From: Actinomycetales bacterium
GTDB taxonomy: Bacteria; Actinomycetota; Actinomycetes; Mycobacteriales; Mycobacteriaceae
Assembly (NCBI GenBank): GCA_012838715.1
Contig: DUOR01000011.1
Span: forward strand, 1-10,120
Direction of reading: 5' to 3'
DNA length: 10,120 nucleotides
Under the pieces are notes generated by a model. That model was not told the origin of the DNA, did not search any database, and saw only the letters and a program-made list of their open reading frames with translations. The position numbers and the translations under genes were made by a program. Positions 1 through 6,845 of this stretch are shown here, piece after piece (positions within the stretch are counted from its first letter, which is position 1; every line of letters starts with the position of its first letter).

Positions 1-3000
1 GACCCCGCGGCGACCGCGGCCCGCCGCTGCGCGTCGTCCAGGCGCCACAGGCGCTGCAGTTCGTCGAAGCCCATCTCCGTCAGCCAGGCCTCGCCGGTGG
101 GCATGACGGCCCGCGCGAGGTCGACCTTGCCCGCGATGACCTCGTCGATGCGCTCCTCGATGGTCCCCTTCGCCACCAGCTTGTGCACCTGCACGTCGCG
201 GCGCTGGCCGATGCGGTAGGCGCGGTCGGTGGCCTGGTTCTCCACCGCAGGGTTCCACCACCGGTCCACGTGCACCACATGGTTCGCGGCGGTGAGGTTC
301 AGGCCGGTGCCGCCGGCCTTCAGGCTCAGCAGCATCACCGGCGGGCCCTCCGGGGCGTTGAACTCCTCGACCATCGTCTGCCGCGCCGTCCGGGACACGC
401 CGCCGTGCAGGAACGGGATCGCCGTGCCCAGCCGCTTCTCCAGCCACGGCAGCAGCATCCGCCCGAAGGTCGTGTACTGGGTGAACACGAGCACGCGCTC
501 GTCGGCAAGCACGGCCGCGTCGATGATGCGCTCCAGCTCCGCCACCTTCCCGGAGCGGTGCCGGCCGCGCGCCAGCATCGGCGAACCATCGCCCTGGAAA
601 TGCGCCGGATGGTTGCAGATCTGCTTCAGCTTCGTGATGCCCTTCAGCACCAGCGCCCGCCGCTTCATGCCCTTCGCGGCGCGCACCGCCTCCTCCAGCT
701 CGTCCACCCACCCCTGGTAGAGCAGCGCCTGCTCGGGGGTCAGCGTCACGAGGGTGACGTTCTCCTCCTTCTCCGGGAGGTCGTCGAGGATGCCGGGATC
801 GGTCTTCATGCGGCGCAGGATGAACGGCGCGGTGATGGCGCGCAGCTGCTCCAACCGGCCCGTGTCCTGCTCGCGCTCGATGGGCGCGGCGAAGCGGGTG
901 CGGAACGTCGTCGCCGAGCCCAGCATGTTCGGGTTGCAGAAATCCATGATGGTCCGCAGCTCGCCGAGATTGTTCTCCACCGGCGTGCCGGTCAGCGCGA
1001 TGCGGTGGCGCGCCGGCAGCTTCCGCACCGCCTTCGACACCGCGGTGTTCGGGTTCTTGATCGCCTGCGCCTCATCGAGGACGACGTGATCCCACTCGAC
1101 CTCAGCCCACTCGGCGACGTCCCGCGCCACGACGCCGTAGGTGGTCACCACCAGATCCGCGGCCTCGGCCTTCTCCTTCAGATCCTCGCCGCGCGGCCGC
1201 CCCGACCCGTGCATCACCGCCACGCGCAGCCCCGGCGTGAACCGCGCCGCCTCCGCCGCCCAATTCGACACCACCGACATCGGCGCGATGAGCAGGGAGG
1301 GACCGGCCGCGCGCGTGGCCGGCGCGTCCGCGTGCTGTGCCGCCGCCTCGTCCGCCTCCGCCGCCACCCTTTCCTCCTTCTCATGCTGCAGCAGCGCGAG
1401 AATCTGCACGGTCTTGCCCAGGCCCATGTCGTCGGCGAGGATGACGCCGAACCCGCCGCGCGACATCCACGCCAGCCAGTCCAGGCCGCGCCGCTGGTAG
1501 TGGCGCAGTTCGCCGTCGAACCCCGCCGGCACGCCCACGCTTTCCGACGTCGCGAATTTCGACGTCAGCCCCTTCCCCGGCGCACCGGCCGACCCGTCGG
1601 AGGGATCGCCGCCGCCCATGATGTCGGCCGCCCACCCCTTGGCGTCGACGTCGACGGGCACCGGTGCGATGTCCGCGGCGCCCTCGACGAAGTGCAGTTC
1701 CTTCAGTTCCGCCGACCCGGCGCCGATTTCCGCGCCGGCCTTCGTCTGCTCCTGCAGGAACTTCAGGGCCCGCCGGGTGGCCTCCGAGTCCGCGTGAATC
1801 CAGTTGTCGCGCAGCTTCACCAGCCCGGCGCCGGCCTGCGACAGCCGCGCCAGTTCCGCCGCCGACAGTTCCTCGCCGCCGAGGGCGAGCTTCCACTTGT
1901 AGTCGACCAGCTGGTTGAACCCGACGCGCGATTCCGTCGCGCCGCGCACCGACCCCGTCGGCTCCAGCTCCTGCGGCGTGACCTCCAGCCGCAGCGTCGG
2001 TTCGGCCGCCATCCAGTTGCGGGGCAGCAGCACCGTGATGCCCACCTCGCGGAGCTTGCCGACGCCGTCCCGCACCAGCTCAATCACCTGCTCCGGCGTC
2101 AGCAGCAGATCAAGGCCCTCGCCGGCGTCCGCGGCGGTCTTGAACACCGGGAACACCTTCTGCGCCAGATCCAGCTGGGGGCCCAACTGCGACAGCACCG
2201 AACCCCGGCACAGCGCGGGGTCGAGGCGCTCCGGTGCGTCGACGCCGATGCGGTAATGCATCCGCAGCGGCCACAGCAGCGGCTCCTCCCCTTCCGCGGA
2301 ACCCCCGATGCGATCCATCGCCTCGGCCAGGCCGGGCACGAGTTCGCGGACCGACGGCCGCGCCGGCTCCAGATCGTCCGGCTCCTCCACGACGAGCAGC
2401 AGCCGCACGTCCTCGCCGGTCACCGACGCGCGCCACTGCGCCAAATCCCCCGCGACGTCGGCGCTGGCGCGGCGCAGCGGCTCCGAATCCAGCAACGAAC
2501 GGACGAAATGCTGGCGGCCCCGCGGCGGCTCCGGCAAATCCGACAGCAACCCGTTGACCGTCCAATGGAACAGCCGGTCAATCAGGTCGTCGACCATCCC
2601 CTTCCCGCCGTTGGCCGCCAGCACCGGCGGGGTGCGCTGCACGGTCTGCGCCCGCCACGCAGCTTCCTGCAGCCCCTCGGGCAACCGCCACTGCGGCCAC
2701 CAGGAGCCGTCCTCCCACATCACGGCCACCAGGGCGCGCCCGGCGCGGGCCCACCTCTCCAATGCGGCCTGCACGCGGACGATGTACTTGAGGTCCGGCG
2801 CCAGCGCCGGGTGCGCGGCCTCGTGCCGCAGGGACTCCAGCACCGCGACGGCCTGCTCGGGGATGAAATTCCACGTGGGGATGACGTGGCGGACCTTCTT
2901 GCCCTTCGGCGTGCGCAGCTCCACCTCGGGCCGGCCGCGCGGCACGGCCCGCAGCAGCCCGACCGCCACCGGCGGCAGCGCAGCCTCCGCGGCATCGTCC

Positions 3001-3146
3001 GCCGCGCCGAGCACCCGGTGCCCCTCGACCCGCTCCAGCCACAGGTGCAGCCCCGACGACGGCAGCCACAGACCATGCAGCAGATGCGTCGGCGCGTCCC
3101 CCGCCACCGACGCCCGCCCACTGGCCGAGGTCTCCGTAGTCGTCAT
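1..3146 (-). CDS. SNF2/HepA-family DEAD-like helicase (3' end outside window)
   Basis: This is a SNF2-family ATPase/translocase that presumably remodels protein-nucleic acid complexes; its cellular role in actinobacteria is not settled. The minus strand is open from ATG at 3146-3144 (MTTTETSASG...) to the left edge, giving 1048 residues without a stop. Visible helicase motifs are Walker A DDMGLGKT (572-579), the DEAQ box (691-694), TGTP (719-722) and the C-terminal ATDRAYRIGQ motif ending at Q981. The roughly 550 residues before Walker A fit the SNF2-associated (DUF3670-like) region of bacterial HelZ/HepA-type proteins. Since motif VI lies at about 980, probably only a few dozen C-terminal residues are missing. 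The ribosome-binding site is weak (a GGGG just upstream), and a GTG some 14 codons upstream is an alternative start. It is transcribed away from putP. The family call is firm, the start moderately so. Confidence 0.95.
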   Translation of the reverse strand, partial: MTTTETSASGRASVAGDAPTHLLHGLWLPSSGLHLWLERVEGHRVLGAADDAAEAALPPVAVGLLRAVPRGRPEVELRTPKGKKVRHVIPTWNFIPEQAVAVLESLRHEAAHPALAPDLKYIVRVQAALERWARAGRALVAVMWEDGSWWPQWRLPEGLQEAAWRAQTVQRTPPVLAANGGKGMVDDLIDRLFHWTVNGLLSDLPEPPRGRQHFVRSLLDSEPLRRASADVAGDLAQWRASVTGEDVRLLLVVEEPDDLEPARPSVRELVPGLAEAMDRIGGSAEGEEPLLWPLRMHYRIGVDAPERLDPALCRGSVLSQLGPQLDLAQKVFPVFKTAADAGEGLDLLLTPEQVIELVRDGVGKLREVGITVLLPRNWMAAEPTLRLEVTPQELEPTGSVRGATESRVGFNQLVDYKWKLALGGEELSAAELARLSQAGAGLVKLRDNWIHADSEATRRALKFLQEQTKAGAEIGAGSAELKELHFVEGAADIAPVPVDVDAKGWAADIMGGGDPSDGSAGAPGKGLTSKFATSESVGVPAGFDGELRHYQRRGLDWLAWMSRGGFGVILADDMGLGKTVQILALLQHEKEERVAAEADEAAAQHADAPATRAAGPSLLIAPMSVVSNWAAEAARFTPGLRVAVMHGSGRPRGEDLKEKAEAADLVVTTYGVVARDVAEWAEVEWDHVVLDEAQAIKNPNTAVSKAVRKLPARHRIALTGTPVENNLGELRTIMDFCNPNMLGSATTFRTRFAAPIEREQDTGRLEQLRAITAPFILRRMKTDPGILDDLPEKEENVTLVTLTPEQALLYQGWVDELEEAVRAAKGMKRRALVLKGITKLKQICNHPAHFQGDGSPMLARGRHRSGKVAELERIIDAAVLADERVLVFTQYTTFGRMLLPWLEKRLGTAIPFLHGGVSRTARQTMVEEFNAPEGPPVMLLSLKAGGTGLNLTAANHVVHVDRWWNPAVENQATDRAYRIGQRRDVQVHKLVAKGTIEERIDEVIAGKVDLARAVMPTGEAWLTEMGFDELQRLWRLDDAQRRAAVAAG

Positions 3147-3243
3147 GGCCCCGATTGTGCCACCCCACCCGGATTGGCCCTCGACCACCTGTTCCCCACC
3201 GTTCCCCGGCCCGCCGCACCGCGCCGAACGACATGACCGGCCC

Positions 3244-3287
3244 GGAACCGCCACGGGACCGCCACGGAACCACTGCGGAACCGCCCC
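3244..3287. repeat. Four tandem 11-bp direct repeats
   Basis: Four head-to-tail units of exactly 11 bases: GGAACCGCCAC (3244-3254), GGGACCGCCAC (3255-3265), GGAACCACTGC (3266-3276) and GGAACCGCCCC (3277-3287). The GG-x-ACC core is in all four and the remaining positions vary. The array lies outside any gene, about 100 bases upstream of the SNF2 start and next to the AT-rich patch where promoters are expected. A period of 11 bp puts each unit on nearly the same DNA face, as in arrays bound cooperatively by a regulator. That role is inference; slippage in GC-rich spacer DNA is the alternative. Confidence 0.75.
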
Positions 3288-3551
3288 GAAGTGTGACGCC
3301 CATTACCCGGCGAACACCGAAACCTCACTACCCAAAACATTATTGTTGCCGTTTTGTTATTTTCCCCGCTCACAGCCCCCGTTAAGGATTCATCAGCGCC
3401 GCGACCACCACTTATCCGCCCCGGCCGCTTTGCCACCCGATGAACGACGTGCAACGGTCGTCCGAGTCACCAATCCGTATCGACCGCCCGCCGAACAGGC
3501 CGGGCGCCGCGCCCGAAGGCGATTGCCGGATCGGGGCGTCGGAAAGCGGAC

Positions 3552-3565
3552 ACCGTGACCACGGT
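3552..3565. repeat. Short perfect palindrome in the putP leader
   Basis: ACCGTG and CACGGT (6 bp each) are exact reverse complements separated by AC. They lie about 58 bases upstream of the putP start. The element could be an operator half-pair or a small RNA stem. At this length and GC content chance is a serious alternative. Confidence 0.3.
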
Positions 3566-3607
3566 CCACCCCGGCCCCGCACGGCGACGCCCCGCGCGGC
3601 ACCAATG

Positions 3608-3615
3608 AAAAGGAG
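3608..3615 (+). promoter_or_regulatory. Ribosome-binding site that fixes the putP TTG start
   Basis: AAAAGGAG is a near-perfect Shine-Dalgarno sequence. It ends 7 bases before TTG at 3623. The same stretch overlaps an in-frame ATG at 3605, which itself has no Shine-Dalgarno upstream. The site therefore argues for TTG 3623 over ATG 3605 and over the far-upstream in-frame ATG at 3440. Confidence 0.8.
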
Positions 3616-3622
3616 TTGGACC

Positions 3623-5188
3623 TTGGAACAGACGACGTGGTTCCTCATCGCCATCGTCATATATCTGATCGGCGTGCTGCTGATCGGTTACCTCGGCTAC
3701 CGGAAAACCACCGGTTACGACGATTACATGGTCGGCGGCCGCGGCCTGCACCCGTTCGTGGCGGCGCTGTCCGCCGGCGCGTCGGACATGTCCGGTTGGC
3801 TGCTGATGGGCCTGCCCGGCGCCATTTACCTGTCGGGCCTGAACCAGACGTGGATCGCCATCGGCCTGTGCATCGGCGCGTGGGCCAACTGGAAGCTCAC
3901 CGCGCCGCGCCTGCGCACGTACACCGCGGCGGCGAAGAACTCCATCACCATCCCGTCGTTCCTGGAGAACCGCCTGGAGGACCGCACCAAGGTGCTGCGC
4001 GTCGCCGCGGGCATCATCATCCTGGTGTTCTTCACCTTCTACGTGTCCTCCGGCATGGTCGCCGGCGGCCGTTACTGGGAGTCCACCTTCGGCGGCAACT
4101 ACCTCACCGGCATGCTGCTCGTCGCCGGCGTGACCGTGCTGTACACGCTGTTCGGCGGTTTCCTGGCGGTGTCCTACACGGACACGGTGCAGGGCATCAT
4201 CATGTTCGTGGCGCTGGTCCTGGTGCCGGTCGTCGCGCTGATCACCCTGTCGGGCGAGGGCACCCCGGTGTCCGAGATCTTCTCCTGGCCCGCCGAGAAC
4301 CCCTACCCGGGCAGTGAGGGAGAGCCGGTCGAGGGCTTCTTCAACATGTTCTCCGGCATCCCGCTGATCACCACCATCGGCCTCATCGGCTGGGGCCTGG
4401 GCTACTTCGGCCAGCCGCACATCATCGTGCGCTTCATGGCGCTGCGCTCCCCCGCCGACGCCGTCGCCGGCCGCCGTTACGGCGTCACCTGGCAGGTCAT
4501 CTGCATGATCGGCGCCGTGCTGGTCGCGCTGACCTCGGTCGTGTACTTCTCCAACCACCCGGAAGCGTCCATCACGGACACCGAGTCCTACGAGACCATC
4601 TTCCTGGACCTGTCCCGCGTCCTGTTCCACCCGCTCATCGCCGGCCTGATTCTCACCGCCGTGCTGGCCGCCATCATGTCGACGGTGTCCTCGCAGCTGC
4701 TGGTCACCTCCTCCGCCCTGGTGGAGGACCTGTACCGCGGCGTGGTCAACAAGAACCTGAAGTCGAAGACCTCGCTGTTGCTGTCCCGCCTGGCCGTCGC
4801 CGGCGTCGCCATCATCGCGGCGCTCATCGCGGCCAACCCGAACAGCTCGATCCTCGCGCTGGTCGGTTTCGCGTGGGCCGGTTTCGGCGCCGCGTTCGGC
4901 CCCGTCGTCGTGGCCACCCTGTACTGGCGCCGCCTCAACGTGCCGGGCGCCGCGGCGGGCATGCTCGCCGGCGCCATCGTCTCCTTCGCGTGGGGCATGA
5001 GCCCGCTGACCGAGACCCTGTACGAGATCGTCCCGGGCGTCCTGGCCTCCATCATCGCGATGGTCGCCGTCACCCTGGCCACCAAGCCGCCGGCCCAGTC
5101 CGTCGTGGACAAGTACGAGGCCGCGCTCGAGGAGTCCCGCGTTCCGGCCGCCCCGAAGGGCGCCGCCGTGAAGGTCGAGAAGGCGTAA
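3623..5188 (+). CDS. putP: Sodium/proline symporter PutP
   Basis: Secondary transporter of the sodium:solute symporter (SSS) family that brings proline in with Na+. The protein has 521 residues, against 502 for E. coli PutP. The LSAGASDMSGWLLMGLPGA block (residues 49-67) places D55 and S57 at the same numbers as the Na+/proline-site residues known in E. coli PutP. MSTVSSQ at 352-358 supplies S353/T354, matching E. coli S340/T341. GWGLGYFGQPHI and WAGFGAAFGPVV are further PutP signatures. Many hydrophobic segments fit the family's roughly 13-helix fold. The start is TTG: it has the best ribosome-binding site, and the N-terminus then aligns with E. coli without a gap. Starts at 3605 or 3440 would add 6 or 61 residues, the latter hydrophilic and Arg/Pro-rich. 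A hairpin with a T run follows the stop. putA lies about 1.7 kb downstream, consistent with a proline-use locus. Confidence 0.96.
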   Translation: MEQTTWFLIAIVIYLIGVLLIGYLGYRKTTGYDDYMVGGRGLHPFVAALSAGASDMSGWLLMGLPGAIYLSGLNQTWIAIGLCIGAWANWKLTAPRLRTYTAAAKNSITIPSFLENRLEDRTKVLRVAAGIIILVFFTFYVSSGMVAGGRYWESTFGGNYLTGMLLVAGVTVLYTLFGGFLAVSYTDTVQGIIMFVALVLVPVVALITLSGEGTPVSEIFSWPAENPYPGSEGEPVEGFFNMFSGIPLITTIGLIGWGLGYFGQPHIIVRFMALRSPADAVAGRRYGVTWQVICMIGAVLVALTSVVYFSNHPEASITDTESYETIFLDLSRVLFHPLIAGLILTAVLAAIMSTVSSQLLVTSSALVEDLYRGVVNKNLKSKTSLLLSRLAVAGVAIIAALIAANPNSSILALVGFAWAGFGAAFGPVVVATLYWRRLNVPGAAAGMLAGAIVSFAWGMSPLTETLYEIVPGVLASIIAMVAVTLATKPPAQSVVDKYEAALEESRVPAAPKGAAVKVEKA

Positions 5189-5220
5189 GCCTCCCGGCCG
5201 ACCCCGGGCCGGCTCCGGCT

Positions 5221-5257
5221 GACCCCGGTTCACGCAACCCGGGTCCGGGCTTGTTTT
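5221..5257 (+). terminator. Probable intrinsic terminator after putP
   Basis: A stem of 10 positions with one mismatch is formed by 5221-5230 (GACCCCGGTT) and 5236-5245 (AACCCGGGTC), with loop CACGC. Five bases later comes a T-rich run, TTGTTTT (5251-5257). It begins 33 bases after the putP stop. The surrounding CCGG/CCCGGG repeats allow alternative pairings, so the exact stem is uncertain. Confidence 0.6.
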
Positions 5258-5299
5258 CCCGCGGCGGGTGCACCGCCGCCGGATGACCCCGGAACCAAA

Positions 5300-5340
5300 C
5301 GAAGGCGGGCCGCGTCCAATCAGGACGTGGCCCGCCTTCG
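5300..5340. terminator. Very strong hairpin, possibly a U-less terminator, overlapping the nuclease start
   Basis: Positions 5300-5317 and 5323-5340 pair over 18 bp (17 Watson-Crick, one G-U) around the 5-base loop AATCA. No T run follows on the plus strand. On the minus strand the exit side reads GTTTGGTT, only mildly T-rich. It could be a second, I-shaped terminator for putP. It could also be a translation-control stem, because the right arm contains AGGAC and the GTG (5327-5329) that is the only good start for the next gene. The structure is seen directly; its role is inference. Confidence 0.65.
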
Positions 5341-5980
5341 CCGATCCCGCACCCCGTCCGCTCCCCCGCAGCCTTTCCCACCTGCCCCGTCCGCTCCCCC
5401 GCCCGTTCCCCGCACCGCACTGCGCGCACTGCCCGCACTGCTCACCGTCGCCGTGTCCTGCGCGGCGCTGCTCGCCGCCTGCTCCCCGCCGCTTGCCGAC
5501 GACCGCACCACCGCCACCCGCCTCCTCCACGACGTCCGCGTGGTGCGGGAACGGGTCACGGTGACAGGGTACGACCGCTCGCGGTTCGGCGGGTGGTCGT
5601 CCGTCGGCCCGCGCACCACGCGGGAGGTCGTCCTCGACGAATGGGCCGGCGCCGACCCCTACACCGGTGAGGCACTGGTGCCCGACGGCGTGGACATCGA
5701 CCACGTCTATCCCCTCGCGGCGGCGTGGGATTTCGGGGCGCACGCCTGGACGCCCTCGCAACGCCGGGGGTTCGCCAACGACGTCGCCCGGAACCTGGTG
5801 CCCACCGCCTCCGCCGTCAACCGCGCGAAGTCCGACGCCACGCCCGCCGAATGGCTGCCCGCGCCCCGCGACCTCCGCTGCCCGTACGCCGTGCGGTACC
5901 TCGAGGCGGCCGTCGCCTGGGAGCTGCCCGTGTCCGTGGCCGACTGGGAGGCGATGGCCGACGCATGCGGGCTCGGCTGA
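5327..5980 (+). CDS. Predicted exported lipoprotein with HNH (DUF1524/GmrSD C-terminal-like) nuclease domain
   Basis: Likely a cell-surface metal-dependent nuclease that cuts DNA or RNA; the substrate is unknown. With the GTG start the protein has 217 residues. An Arg/Pro-rich N-terminus (1-30) leads to a hydrophobic stretch ending in lipobox LAAC with Cys52, which predicts a lipid-anchored protein. The nuclease core has DIDHVYPLAAAWD (123-135, His126), then N151-D152, NLVP (156-159) and NRAKSD (165-170), the order seen in HNH/DUF1524 proteins. Cys185 and Cys214 are placed to form a disulfide, as expected outside the cell. The start is uncertain: GTG 5327 lies inside a strong hairpin with no usable ribosome-binding site, yet no ATG, GTG or TTG occurs between it and the signal core. 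CTG codons at 5420, 5429 and 5438 would give a more normal signal peptide. The frame is also open back to the putP stop. Domain call firm, N-terminus weak. Confidence 0.85.
   Translation: MARLRRSRTPSAPPQPFPPAPSAPPPVPRTALRALPALLTVAVSCAALLAACSPPLADDRTTATRLLHDVRVVRERVTVTGYDRSRFGGWSSVGPRTTREVVLDEWAGADPYTGEALVPDGVDIDHVYPLAAAWDFGAHAWTPSQRRGFANDVARNLVPTASAVNRAKSDATPAEWLPAPRDLRCPYAVRYLEAAVAWELPVSVADWEAMADACGLG
5352..5402 (+). repeat. 18-bp direct repeat in the nuclease N-terminus
   Basis: CCCCGTCCGCTCCCCCGC occurs exactly at 5352-5369 and again at 5385-5402, 33 bases apart. The offset is a multiple of three, so it encodes a repeated Pro-Ser-Ala-Pro-Pro segment in the predicted N-terminal extension, and a duplication would keep the frame. 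It may equally be non-coding DNA if translation starts downstream. Confidence 0.7.
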
Positions 5981-6061
5981 CGGCGTCAACATGACCCAGA
6001 TCACACTTTTGACGTGCGATTATTGCCGAGCGCGAACTTATCGACGCAGCGCCGGAAACAG

Positions 6062-6092
6062 TTACGCGCCCCGGCTGAACTTCGGATACCAT
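6062..6092 (+). promoter_or_regulatory. Possible promoter for the small membrane-protein gene
   Basis: TACCAT at 6087-6092 fits the TANNNT -10 pattern common in corynebacteria. A weak -35 candidate, TTACGC (6062-6067), lies 19 bases upstream. The interval 5981-6165 between nuclease and membrane-protein genes is less GC-rich than its surroundings, especially 6000-6065, as expected for a promoter region. It would give a leader of roughly 65-70 bases. A TTGACG at 6009-6014 is a better -35 but has no -10 at correct spacing. I see no terminator after the nuclease gene, so read-through is also possible. Confidence 0.3.
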
Positions 6093-6165
6093 TGCCGCCC
6101 GTTGGGGCAATCCGATCGGACCCCGGTTTGCCCGTGACCCCTGCACGCCACCCTGAAAGGTTCAC

Positions 6166-6666
6166 GTGAACAACGTCATCCTCATCGCCCACGTCGTCGC
6201 GGCCATCCTGCTGCTCGGCCCGGTCACCGTCGCCATCTCCATGTTCCCGCGCCTGGCGCTCGCCGCCCGCGGCGGCGAAGCCGGCACCGTCGGCGCCGCC
6301 CGCACGATGCACGCCATCACCCGCACCTACGGCCTGTGGTCCCTGGCGGTGCCGCTGCTGGGCTTCGGCGTCATGTTCACCGACCTGGACTACTACATGA
6401 AGTCCGGCGCCCTGCACACCTCCATCCTGCTGGCGATCGTCGCCTGGGCCGTCCTGTACTTCCTCATCACCCCGAAGCAGCGCCTGATGATGGCCGGCCT
6501 CGGCGTCACCGGCGAGGACGAGATGACCGACGACCCGGACTTCCGCGAGCGCGCCGACAAGGCCGCCAACCTTGACTGGGACAAGGCCAAGGGCCAGCTG
6601 TCCATGTTCTCCGGCATCTTCGCCCTGCTGTGGCTCGTCACCGCGGTGCTCATGTTCTTCATCTAG
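6166..6666 (+). CDS. Small four-helix integral membrane protein, function unknown
   Basis: I do not recognise a specific function. The 166-residue product has four likely transmembrane helices: about residues 2-26, 50-71, 82-102 and 143-166. The helix-3/4 loop is long and charged (GEDEMTDDPDFRERADKAANLDWDKAKG). Four helices with an early conserved-looking His (IAHVVAAILLLGPV) resemble DUF2269-type predicted membrane proteins, but that is only a resemblance. The GTG start at 6166 has GAAAGG five bases upstream (6155-6160) and opens directly into helix 1, so it is credible. The gene ends at TAG and is followed by a clear terminator. It sits between the nuclease gene and putA; whether it has anything to do with proline use cannot be told from sequence. 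Confidence 0.88.
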   Translation: MNNVILIAHVVAAILLLGPVTVAISMFPRLALAARGGEAGTVGAARTMHAITRTYGLWSLAVPLLGFGVMFTDLDYYMKSGALHTSILLAIVAWAVLYFLITPKQRLMMAGLGVTGEDEMTDDPDFRERADKAANLDWDKAKGQLSMFSGIFALLWLVTAVLMFFI

Positions 6667-6670
6667 GAAC

Positions 6671-6708
6671 CGCACCGCGCGGCGCGCACCGCGAAAGCAC
6701 GCACCGCG
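6671..6708. repeat. Three copies of CGCACCGCG after the membrane-protein gene
   Basis: The 9-mer CGCACCGCG occurs at 6671-6679, 6685-6693 and 6700-6708, at spacings of 14 and 15 bases, just downstream of the stop and before the terminator stem. The sequence is simple and GC-rich, so it may be no more than slippage. Confidence 0.45.
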
Positions 6709-6724
6709 CACCCGCGCACCCCGA

Positions 6725-6775
6725 CCCCGGTCGGCCGGCTCCCCCGGAGCCGCGCCACCGGGGTTTCGCGTTTTT
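6725..6775 (+). terminator. Intrinsic terminator between the membrane-protein gene and putA
   Basis: CCCCGGT (6725-6731) pairs with ACCGGGG (6757-6763). Inside this, CGGCTCC and GGAGCCG form a second stem around a CCC loop, giving a long GC-rich hairpin with an internal bulge. TTT, CGCG and then TTTTT follow (6764-6775). It lies about 60 bases after the TAG of the membrane-protein gene and ahead of the putA promoter, so it should separate the two transcripts. Confidence 0.8.
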
Positions 6776-6803
6776 CGCCCTCCCGCACCGCTGTACGCAG
6801 CAG

Positions 6804-6819
6804 TGTTGTCTCCGTCACA
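6804..6819. promoter_or_regulatory. Weak GlxR/CRP-like site over the putA -35
   Basis: TGTTG-TCTCCG-TCACA matches 8 of the 10 outer bases of the TGTGA-N6-TCACA consensus known for the corynebacterial cAMP-responsive regulator GlxR; the right half is perfect. It overlaps the proposed putA -35 hexamer, where a bound regulator would block transcription. Carbon-source control of proline oxidation would make sense, but the site is imperfect and the assignment is inference. Confidence 0.3.
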
Positions 6820-6835
6820 CGGGAGTACGTATCGT
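6806..6835 (+). promoter_or_regulatory. Probable putA promoter
   Basis: TTGTCT (6806-6811) and TATCGT (6830-6835) are separated by 18 bases and fit -35/-10 hexamers of the housekeeping sigma factor (TANNNT -10). The pair lies 30 bases downstream of the terminator T run and predicts a start of transcription near 6842, giving a putA leader of about 94 bases. An alternative -10, TACGTA at 6826-6831, would leave a spacer of 14, which is too short. Confidence 0.5.
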
Positions 6836-6845
6836 CGCCAAAGGA

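Larger units (their letters stand above)
3147..3622. promoter_or_regulatory. Divergent intergenic region between the SNF2 gene and putP
   Basis: These 476 bases separate two divergent genes and must hold both promoters. Most of the region is as GC-rich as the genes. The clear exception is about 3320-3392, which is AT-rich and carries T runs (TTGTTGCC, TTTTGTTATTTT) and GTTAAGGATT. I think the promoters lie there, leaving a putP leader of about 230 bases. A TANNNT-type -10 can be drawn on the plus strand (TATTTT, 3358-3363) and on the minus strand (TAATGT, 3342-3337), but neither has a convincing -35 at the right distance, so I do not call a specific promoter. A half-matching GlxR/CRP-like site (TGTGA-N6-TTACC) sits at 3292-3307. 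The 11-bp repeats and a small palindrome are listed separately. No gene is supported here. Confidence 0.5.

Noticed and set aside
183..3236. A 1017-residue open frame on the plus strand
   Set aside because: It is codon-aligned with the SNF2 gene on the opposite strand, is rich in Arg/His/Gln/Pro, and has no recognisable domain. The minus strand carries every SNF2 motif.
3292..3307. A GlxR-like site, TGTGA-N6-TTACC, between the SNF2 gene and putP
   Set aside because: Only one half matches well and it is not clearly placed against a promoter, so it is not listed as a feature of its own.
3440..3622. A 61-residue N-terminal extension of PutP from ATG 3440
   Set aside because: It has no ribosome-binding site, a hydrophilic Arg/Pro-rich composition, and does not fit the PutP family N-terminus; TTG 3623 is better supported.
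5268..5564. A 98-residue frame beginning at ATG 5268
   Set aside because: It overlaps the terminator hairpins and the nuclease gene in another frame, has no ribosome-binding site, and encodes only Pro/Arg-rich low complexity.
3467..6004. An 845-residue open frame on the minus strand across putP and the nuclease gene
   Set aside because: It is an antisense shadow caused by GC-rich third positions. Its product is an Asp/Gly/Arg/His-rich string without hydrophobic or domain structure, while putP is unambiguous on the plus strand.
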